Below, piece after piece: positions 58,098 to 64,000 of a DNA stretch of 64,000 nt. The translations under genes and the position numbers were made by a program. Every line of letters begins with the position of its first letter. The first letter of the stretch is position 1. Source of the stretch: Rhizobium mongolense USDA 1844 (GTDB lineage: Bacteria > Pseudomonadota > Alphaproteobacteria > Rhizobiales > Rhizobiaceae); the NCBI RefSeq assembly GCF_000419765.1, contig NZ_ATTQ01000006.1, positions 255,976 through 319,975 of the forward strand, in the 5' to 3' direction. The notes under the pieces are model-generated. The model did not search any database, was not told the DNA's origin, and saw nothing but the letters and a program-made list of their open reading frames with translations.

Positions 58098-58901
58098 ATG
58101 ACATCAGCGGCGAATGAGCTGAAACCGGTCTTGATCTTCGATTCCGGCATCGGGGGGCTGACTGTGCTGCGCGAAGCGCGCGTGCTGATGCCGGAACGCG
58201 GCTTCATCTACATCGCCGACGATGCGGGATTTCCTTATGGGGGCTGGGAAGAGCAGGCGCTGAAGGAGCGTATCATCACGCTCTTTGGCAAACTGCTCGG
58301 GGAATACGATCCGGAAGTCTGCGTCATCGCCTGCAATACGGCATTCACTCTGGCCGGTGCCGATCTGCGCGCCGCCTTTCCGCAGAAGACCTTCGTCGGT
58401 ACGGTGCCTGCGATCAAGCCCGCCGCCGAGCGGACGCGCTCCGGCCTCGTCTCCGTGCTTGCCACGCCCGGCACGGTTAAACGCGCCTATACGCGGGATC
58501 TGATCCAGTCCTTCGCGCAGCAATGCCACGTACGCCTGGTGGGCTCGGAAAACCTGGCGCGCATGGCGGAGGCCTATATCCGCGGTGATGCCGTCTCGGA
58601 CGAGGCCATCATGACGGAAATCGACCAATGCTTCGTCGAAAAGGACGGCCGCAAGACGGACATCGTCGTTCTTGCCTGCACGCATTATCCCTTCATGGCG
58701 AACCTTTTCCGGAGGCTGGCGCCATGGCCCGTGGATTGGCTTGATCCGGCGGAGGCAATCGCTCGGCGGGCGCGCAGCCTTGTGCCGCAGGTGGCCGATG
58801 GCGTTCACCCCGACAATTTCGACTTTGCGGTCTTCACCTCTGGCAATCCGGATTTCGCCACAACGCGCTTGATGCAAGGCTTCGGGCTGACAGTCAGGTG
58901 A
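58098..58901 (+). CDS. murI: Glutamate racemase
   Basis: Makes D-glutamate for peptidoglycan. Motifs: [29 protein letters not shown] (catalytic Cys79) and [10 protein letters not shown] (Cys194). 267 residues from ATG 58098, 7 bp after trmJ. The frame is open back to 58029 but overlaps trmJ without conservation. Confidence 0.94.
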   Translation: MTSAANELKPVLIFDSGIGGLTVLREARVLMPERGFIYIADDAGFPYGGWEEQALKERIITLFGKLLGEYDPEVCVIACNTAFTLAGADLRAAFPQKTFVGTVPAIKPAAERTRSGLVSVLATPGTVKRAYTRDLIQSFAQQCHVRLVGSENLARMAEAYIRGDAVSDEAIMTEIDQCFVEKDGRKTDIVVLACTHYPFMANLFRRLAPWPVDWLDPAEAIARRARSLVPQVADGVHPDNFDFAVFTSGNPDFATTRLMQGFGLTVR

Positions 58902-58967
58902 CGCTTCTGGTGCTCAATCGTGATAGGATACTGTGCACGATCGGATCAACGTCAAAGGTGGCGTGCA

Positions 58968-59294
58968 ATGGCGACGGGCGATGACTTGCGGCGCATCGCG
59001 CTATCACTTGAGGGTACGGTTGTGGCCCCGCATTTCGACCGAATGGCATTCAAGGTCGCGCGAATCTACGTCACACTCGCCGCCGACGGCCGGACGGCAA
59101 ACTTCAATTTCACGCCCGACGAACAGCAATTCAACTGCATGATGTTGCCGGATGCCTTCTCGCCGGTGCCGAATGCCTGGGGCAGGCGGGGCTGGACGGC
59201 CACCGATCTGTCGCGGCTGGGCGAGGAGGATCTCGAGAATGCATTGCGCATGGCGTGGGCGCATGCGCAGCCTGGGAAGCCGGCCCGGCGATGA
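58968..59294 (+). CDS. MmcQ/YjbR family protein
   Basis: 108 residues from ATG 58968 (AAGGTGG about 8 bases upstream). Pattern: RRIALSLEGTVVAPHFDRMAFKVARIYVTLAADGRTANFNFTPDEQ and PNAWGRRGWTATDLSRLGEEDLENALRMAWAHA, typical of the small YjbR fold that has been proposed to bind DNA. Biological role unknown. Confidence 0.85.
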   Translation: MATGDDLRRIALSLEGTVVAPHFDRMAFKVARIYVTLAADGRTANFNFTPDEQQFNCMMLPDAFSPVPNAWGRRGWTATDLSRLGEEDLENALRMAWAHAQPGKPARR

Positions 59295-59445
59295 ACGCCA
59301 GACCGCGTAGGCGGAATATCCGCATTCGCTGTGGGTTTTGCAAACGCGTGGGCGAAATGCCTGGAAATCTTTGATATACGGAAGCGCGCCGTTTCAGGAC
59401 AATGGCGCTTCGCATCATTGAGTCTCATCTGAATAGGTCATTGCA

Positions 59446-60954
59446 TTGCAGGTTGGTATCGATATGGGAATGGCGTCAGGGAACACCCCGGCGACGCTCG
59501 ATATCGAGGAGCTACTGGCGACCCGTCTTCTCGTCCAGGGCAATTCCGGCTCCGGCAAGTCGCATCTGCTGCGACGGCTGCTTGAACAGTCCGCGCAGTG
59601 GGTCCAGCAGGTCATCATCGATCCGGAAGGCGACTTCGTCACGCTCAGCGACCGATTCGGCCATGTTGTCGTCGATGGCGAACGGACCGAGGCTGAGCTT
59701 GCGGGCATTGCCAACCGTATCCGCCAGCATCGCGTCTCCTGCGTCCTGACGCTGGAAGGTCTCGACATCGAGCAGCAGATGCGGGCTGCGGCCGCCTTTC
59801 TCAACGGTATGTTCGATGCCGATCGCGAATACTGGTACCCAGTGCTCGTCGTCGTCGACGAGGCACAGATGTTTGCCCCGTCGGTCGGTGGCGATGTTTC
59901 CGAAGACGCCCGCAAGATGTCGCTGGGCGCCATGACGAATCTGATGTGCCGCGGCCGCAAACGCGGGCTGGCGGGCGTGATCGCCACGCAGCGCCTCGCG
60001 AAACTTGCCAAGAACGTTGCGGCGGAAGCCTCGAACTTCCTGATGGGCCGCACCTTCCTCGACATCGACATGGCGCGTGCCGCCGACCTTCTGGGCATGG
60101 ACCGGCGCCAGGCCGAAATGTTCCGCGATCTGAAGCGTGGTAACTTCGTGGCCCTCGGTCCGGCCCTGTCGCGCCGTCCGCTGCCGATCCAGATCGGCGC
60201 CGTGGAAACCTCAGCGCGCTCGTCGAGCCCGAAGCTCATGCCGCTGCCGAATGCGCCGCGGGATGTCGAGGATCTGATCTTCACGCCTGACCCTGAGGAG
60301 TTCCAGCGGCCAATCATGCGCCGAACGGCTCCGGCGCCACGGCCGACGACGGACATTCTGGCAGAACTTTCGCGCTCCGCGCCCGCTGCGACGGCAACGC
60401 CGGCCGAGCCGCGTGCAAACCATCCGGATCTCTCCACGGAGGAGCGCGAGGAACGGCTTTCGGCCGTGCTTTTGGAAATTCTCGACGATCCGGCTTCGGG
60501 TTTCCGGACGGATTCGGTACTCTATCAGGAATTCCTGGTGCGGCTGCGCATGCGCCGCGTGCCCGGACCGCCGATGTCGCTGCCGGAGTTCCGCCGGCAC
60601 GTGGCAATCTCGCGGTCGGGCGTCGATGCCGCAACGGCCGGCACGGAAGCCTGGACGACGGCGCTGTCGCTTTCAACCGGCGTGACCGACGATCTGCAGG
60701 GCGTGTTCTTGATGCTGGCCAAGGCCGCGGTCTGCGGCGAGCCTTGCCCCTCCGACGCCCGGATAGCGCGCGCCTACGGCACGCATTCGGCTCGCCGGGC
60801 CAGGCGTCTCCTCGGCTATTTCGAGGAGCAGGGTACGATCGTCGTGCACACTGATTTCGCGGGCAAACGCATTGTGGCTTTCCCAGATATGAACTGCCAG
60901 ACTGCGCCAGGCGATGCGAATGCGCCTGATGATGCCCGACAAGCGGCCGAGTAA
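59446..60954 (+). CDS. HerA-like/DUF87 ATP-binding protein with C-terminal helical domain
   Basis: 502-residue P-loop ATPase. Walker A LVQGNSGSGKSHLLRRLL is near residue 28, the DPEGDFVTL block is the typical HerA/VirB4-like sequence, Walker B is LVVVDEAQMF, and a GVIATQRLAKLAKNVAAEASNFLMGRTF sensor block follows. The C-terminal part (about 330-480) contains a winged-helix-like segment (ARIARAYGTHSARRARRLLGYFEEQGTIVVH). Unlike the nuclease partner HerA, no NurA gene is adjacent. Start could be TTG 59446 or ATG 59464/59470. Confidence 0.8.
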   Translation: MQVGIDMGMASGNTPATLDIEELLATRLLVQGNSGSGKSHLLRRLLEQSAQWVQQVIIDPEGDFVTLSDRFGHVVVDGERTEAELAGIANRIRQHRVSCVLTLEGLDIEQQMRAAAAFLNGMFDADREYWYPVLVVVDEAQMFAPSVGGDVSEDARKMSLGAMTNLMCRGRKRGLAGVIATQRLAKLAKNVAAEASNFLMGRTFLDIDMARAADLLGMDRRQAEMFRDLKRGNFVALGPALSRRPLPIQIGAVETSARSSSPKLMPLPNAPRDVEDLIFTPDPEEFQRPIMRRTAPAPRPTTDILAELSRSAPAATATPAEPRANHPDLSTEEREERLSAVLLEILDDPASGFRTDSVLYQEFLVRLRMRRVPGPPMSLPEFRRHVAISRSGVDAATAGTEAWTTALSLSTGVTDDLQGVFLMLAKAAVCGEPCPSDARIARAYGTHSARRARRLLGYFEEQGTIVVHTDFAGKRIVAFPDMNCQTAPGDANAPDDARQAAE

Positions 60955-60973
60955 TGCGCCAGTCAAGCTTCAA

Positions 60974-61195
60974 TCAGATTGAGGGCCTCGGCACCGCCGA
61001 TGACGGCATCGGTCTGATGCGTCGGTCGAACGTTGCAAGGTAGCCGCCATATCGGGGCAATCCTAACAGAATGTATCTGTTATCTGTCGCGACGACAGTA
61101 AGCGATTTGGTCTGAAAAGCGGCTGTCCAAAGACTGACCGCCTCAGGCCAAAACTCATATCTCGGATGAAATTCTAGTTCGGCTGGCATTTTCAC
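60974..61195 (-). CDS. Doubtful small ORF, 73 aa
   Basis: Begins with GTG at 61195 (or ATG 61189) overlapping the stop of the next minus-strand ORF as GTGA. No clear ribosome-binding site; product begins MPAELEFHPRYEFW and matches nothing I know. Could be a gene remnant. Confidence 0.25.
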   Translation of the reverse strand: MKMPAELEFHPRYEFWPEAVSLWTAAFQTKSLTVVATDNRYILLGLPRYGGYLATFDRRIRPMPSSAVPRPSI

Positions 61196-61377
61196 AACAT
61201 CAGCGGAGAATTCGCACCGTTAGCGTGATTGGCAATCATTCTTATGAGGCCATTTTCTGTCATTGCACATGTGCCAACCAACCTGAGAATTTTCGAGCCA
61301 CCGATGTGCGGCATTGTGATGTTCGCGATAGCGATCAACGGGCAGCTGAGCACAGCGATAAACGCGATATCCCTCAA
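61192..61377 (-). CDS. Doubtful small ORF with signal-like N-terminus, 61 aa
   Basis: Starts with TTG preceded by GGAG four bases upstream. The product begins with a hydrophobic stretch (IAFIAVLSCPLIAIANI) that could be a signal sequence or a transmembrane helix. It overlaps the next small ORF by 4 bp. No family recognised. Confidence 0.25.
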   Translation of the reverse strand: MRDIAFIAVLSCPLIAIANITMPHIGGSKILRLVGTCAMTENGLIRMIANHANGANSPLML

Positions 61378-61591
61378 CGCGCTCCGCTGTTGACATTTTC
61401 ACGACGAGCCCCTAAAGACCGCGTGAGCACCGGGCAGCAATGTCCGGTGTTTCATTTGACATGTCCCGTGGATTTATCCTGTTCGCGTAATGGGATAGTC
61501 CTGTCGGGCTTTCGGAAGAAAGCCAAAGGAGGGCGTGTTTCCTTCGCGCGGTTTGGTAACAAACCGTCCTAACACTCTGAAAGGAAATACG

Positions 61592-62209
61592 ATGAGCAAG
61601 CGCGAATCGTCCAAGTACAAGATTGACCGCCGTATGGGCGAAAACATCTGGGGCCGTCCTAAATCCCCGGTGAACCGCCGCGAATACGGCCCGGGCCAGC
61701 ATGGTCAGCGCCGCAAGGGCAAGCTTTCCGACTTCGGTGTGCAGCTGCGCGCCAAGCAGAAGCTGAAGGGTTACTACGGCGACCTGCGCGAGAAGCAGTT
61801 CCGTGCGATCTTCGACGAAGCCAACCGCCGCAAGGGTGACACCTCGGAAAACCTGATCGGTCTTCTGGAGTCCCGTCTGGACGCGATCGTCTATCGCGCC
61901 AAGTTCGTTCCGACCGTTTTCGCTGCCCGCCAGTTCGTGAACCACGGCCACGTGACCGTGAACGGCGTCCGCGTCAACATCGGTTCCTACCGTTGCAAGG
62001 CCGGCGACGTCATCGAAGTTCGCCAGAAGTCGAAGCAGCTCGTAACCGTTCTGGAATCCATCGGCCTCGCTGAGCGCGACGTTCCGGAATACATCGAAGT
62101 TGATCACAACAAGATGGTTGCGACCTTCGCACGCGTTCCTTCGCTGTCCGACGTTCCGTATCCGGTCGTCATGGAGCCGCATCTGGTGGTCGAATTCTAT
62201 TCGCGTTAA
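61592..62209 (+). CDS. rpsD: 30S ribosomal protein S4
   Basis: 205-residue S4, 16S rRNA binding and assembly initiator. Pattern: [71 protein letters not shown] (S4 domain) and [17 protein letters not shown] at the end. ATG 61592 with AAGGAAA upstream; the frame is open to 61535 but that is leader. Stand-alone, as in other rhizobia. A terminator follows. Confidence 0.97.
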   Translation: MSKRESSKYKIDRRMGENIWGRPKSPVNRREYGPGQHGQRRKGKLSDFGVQLRAKQKLKGYYGDLREKQFRAIFDEANRRKGDTSENLIGLLESRLDAIVYRAKFVPTVFAARQFVNHGHVTVNGVRVNIGSYRCKAGDVIEVRQKSKQLVTVLESIGLAERDVPEYIEVDHNKMVATFARVPSLSDVPYPVVMEPHLVVEFYSR

Positions 62210-62237
62210 TCAACGCGAGGCGTTTTCGCATACGGAA

Positions 62238-62263
62238 AAGCCGCCTCCTGGGCGGCTTTTTTG
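62238..62263 (+). terminator. Terminator after rpsD
   Basis: AAGCCGCC (62238-62245), five-base loop, GGCGGCTT (62251-62258), then TTTTG. Confidence 0.88.
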
Positions 62264-62280
62264 TTCTCTGGAGAGAAGCT

Positions 62281-63210
62281 ATGGTGGATTTGCAGGCCGT
62301 CCTCGACAGCATCTACAAGGAGCTGACGCCTCGCATCGGCGAGGGCAAGGTCGCGGACTATATCCCTGAGCTTGCAAAGATCGATCCGAACCAGTTCGGC
62401 ATGGCGGTCGTGACGGTCGACGGCAAGGTCTATCGCGCCGGCGATGCCGACGTGCCGTTTTCCATCCAGAGCATTTCCAAGGTCTTCATGCTGACCTTAG
62501 CGCTCGGCAAGGTCGGCGAGGGACTCTGGAAACGCGTCGGACGCGAACCCTCCGGGTCAGCCTTCAATTCCATTGTCCAGCTTGAGCATGAGCACGGAAT
62601 CCCGCGCAATCCCTTCATCAATGCCGGGGCAATCGCCGTCACCGACGTCGTGATGGCCGGTCATGCGCCGCGCGAGGCGATCGGCGAACTGCTGCGCTTC
62701 GTTCGCTATCTGGCGGACGACGAGTCGGTGACGATCGATGAGAAGGTGGCGCGCTCCGAGACCCAGACCGGCTACCGGAATTTCGCGCTCGCCAATTTCA
62801 TGCGCGCCTACAAGAACATCGATCATCCGGTCGAACATGTGCTTGGCGTCTATTTCCATCAATGCGCGCTGTCTATGAGTTGCGAGCAACTGGCAAGGGC
62901 CGGGCTGTTCCTTGCAGCCCGCGGCAGCAATCCCATGACCGGCCATTCGGTCGTCTCGCCGAAGCGCGCGCGGCGCATCAATGCACTGATGCTCACCTGT
63001 GGCCATTACGACGGTTCGGGCGATTTCGCCTATCATGTCGGTCTTCCCGGCAAGAGCGGCGTCGGCGGCGGCATCTTCGCCGTTGCTCCGGGGGTCGCCT
63101 CGATCGCCGCCTGGTCGCCGGGTTTGAACAAGGTGGGCAATTCGCAGCTTGGGGCCGTGGCGCTGGAGATGCTTGCAGCGCGCACAGGCTGGTCGGTTTT
63201 CGGCGATTGA
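62281..63210 (+). CDS. glsA: Glutaminase (serine-dependent beta-lactamase-like fold)
   Basis: Hydrolyses glutamine to glutamate and ammonia. The SxxK catalytic motif is SIQSISK (Ser64, Lys67), followed by [11 protein letters not shown], the [16 protein letters not shown] block and [15 protein letters not shown] near the C-terminus. 309 residues, normal. Located right after the rpsD terminator with GGAGAGAAGCT before the ATG. Confidence 0.95.
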   Translation: MVDLQAVLDSIYKELTPRIGEGKVADYIPELAKIDPNQFGMAVVTVDGKVYRAGDADVPFSIQSISKVFMLTLALGKVGEGLWKRVGREPSGSAFNSIVQLEHEHGIPRNPFINAGAIAVTDVVMAGHAPREAIGELLRFVRYLADDESVTIDEKVARSETQTGYRNFALANFMRAYKNIDHPVEHVLGVYFHQCALSMSCEQLARAGLFLAARGSNPMTGHSVVSPKRARRINALMLTCGHYDGSGDFAYHVGLPGKSGVGGGIFAVAPGVASIAAWSPGLNKVGNSQLGAVALEMLAARTGWSVFGD

Positions 63211-63266
63211 TGCTTCGTTGACGCACGGCTTTCTGCTAAGGCAGAGTTATTGGATTGGGTAGGACG

Positions 63267-64000
63267 ATGAATATCGCAGCCAACATTGATGAGGCATTCG
63301 GGGAGGCTGCGGAAGAGGGCGTGATCGGCCATGCGCTCTTTGCCGATGCTCCGCCTTCCGTCTCGTTCAACAAGCTGCGCAAGCGCCTGCTCCGGCAGGT
63401 TCGCCAAGCCTTCGATGATTTCGGCATGCTGAAGGGCCAGAAGCGCTGGCTGGTCGGCATTTCCGGCGGTAAAGATTCCTACGGTTTGCTGGCGATGCTG
63501 CTCGACTTGCAATGGCGCGGACTGCTGCCTGTCGAGCTGATCGCCTGCAATCTCGACCAGGGCCAGCCGAACTTTCCGAAACATATCCTGCCGGATTATC
63601 TGACGAAGATCGGCGTGAAGCACCGCATCGAATATCGAGATACCTATTCGATCGTGAAGGAGAAGGTACCGGAGGGGGCGACCTACTGCTCGCTCTGTTC
63701 CCGTCTTCGCCGCGGCAACCTTTACCGCATCGCGCGGGAGGAGGGCTGTGATGCCCTGGTGCTCGGCCATCACCGCGAGGATATCCTCGAGACCTTCTTC
63801 ATGAACTTTTTCCATGGCGGGCGTCTCGCTTCCATGCCGGCGAAGCTGCTCAACGACGAAGGCGACCTCATGGTGCTCAGGCCGCTTGCATATTGCGCGG
63901 AGGACGACATGGCGAAGTTTGCGGCGGCCATGCGTTTTCCAATCATCCCCTGCGATCTGTGCGGCTCGCAAGACGGCCTGCAGCGCAATGCGATGAAGGA
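63267..64000 (+). CDS. ttcA: tRNA 2-thiocytidine biosynthesis protein TtcA, 3' end cut by window
   Basis: Thiolates cytidine 32 of tRNA. The frame stays open to the end of the window (about 244 codons). It begins [15 protein letters not shown], has the PP-loop [15 protein letters not shown], and the paired CxxC motifs [10 protein letters not shown] and CDLCGSQ that hold the iron-sulfur cluster, with [19 protein letters not shown] in between. ATG 63267 with AGGA just upstream. Confidence 0.95.
   Translation, partial: MNIAANIDEAFGEAAEEGVIGHALFADAPPSVSFNKLRKRLLRQVRQAFDDFGMLKGQKRWLVGISGGKDSYGLLAMLLDLQWRGLLPVELIACNLDQGQPNFPKHILPDYLTKIGVKHRIEYRDTYSIVKEKVPEGATYCSLCSRLRRGNLYRIAREEGCDALVLGHHREDILETFFMNFFHGGRLASMPAKLLNDEGDLMVLRPLAYCAEDDMAKFAAAMRFPIIPCDLCGSQDGLQRNAMK

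Larger units (their letters stand above)
60955..61591. other. 637 bp with two doubtful minus-strand ORFs and the rpsD leader
   Basis: Less GC-rich than the neighbours. Two small minus-strand frames (61192-61377 and 60974-61195) overlap as GTGA and are described separately. The right-hand end (about 61450-61591) should carry the rpsD promoter and leader; a TTGACA at 61458 is visible but no convincing -10 at the right spacing. Confidence 0.4.

Overview
This 64 kb window looks like core chromosome of a GC-rich alphaproteobacterium in the Rhizobiales, most likely Rhizobiaceae (Rhizobium, Neorhizobium, Agrobacterium or Ensifer). The evidence is gene content: a growth-pole-ring (GPR/RgsE-type) giant coiled-coil protein, CckA, CtrA-type promoter boxes, a Cys-poor DksA, a class II DAHP synthase, a BluB preceded by a B12 riboswitch, DUF2865 and DUF2059 secreted proteins, and a cyclic-glucan-type phosphoglycerol transferase. 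I see no rRNA, tRNA, CRISPR array, insertion sequence, prophage or integrated island. The window cuts a gene at each end: an L,D-transpeptidase on the left and ttcA on the right.

Layout. 1-9.8 kb: L,D-transpeptidase; gph divergent from rpiA-DUF2059-gor; an orphan TadG-like protein; class II DAHP synthase; GFA and DUF1003 proteins. 9.8-24 kb: LTA-synthase-like phosphoglycerol transferase, nadE with a TolB-like protein, riboswitch-bluB, DUF2865 protein, malic enzyme, UDP-diacylglucosamine-type phosphatase, GNAT, MFS transporter, dipeptide epimerase. 23.4-27.5 kb: a four-gene Mla/MCE lipid-transport operon. 27.7-35.1 kb: a small secreted protein, the 2041-residue growth-pole-ring homologue, and a divergent Hpt protein. 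Their shared spacer carries two perfect TTAA-N7-TTAAC boxes. 35.2-38.4 kb: ferredoxin, a candidate small RNA, a DUF922 protease and folP-folB-folK. 38.4-47 kb: a secreted protein, sixA-ycjX-ycjF, dksA, a FliO-like protein and cckA. 47-53 kb: psuK-psuG, recA, alaS. 53-64 kb: a frameshifted AraC/GyrI regulator, GST, GNAT, icd, a secreted protein, trmJ-murI-YjbR, a HerA-like ATPase, rpsD, glsA and ttcA.

How the genes connect. Several gene sets bear on envelope growth and the cell cycle: the L,D-transpeptidase, murI and the dipeptide epimerase (peptidoglycan synthesis and turnover), the Mla operon (outer-membrane lipid asymmetry), the growth-pole-ring protein (polar growth) and CckA, the kinase that feeds CtrA. 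The paired CtrA boxes between the growth-pole-ring gene and the Hpt gene are the most interesting sequence-level observation, because they suggest a direct link from the CckA-CtrA circuit to polar growth and/or to a further phosphotransfer protein. The rest is mostly ordinary housekeeping; I found no convincing novel multi-gene system.
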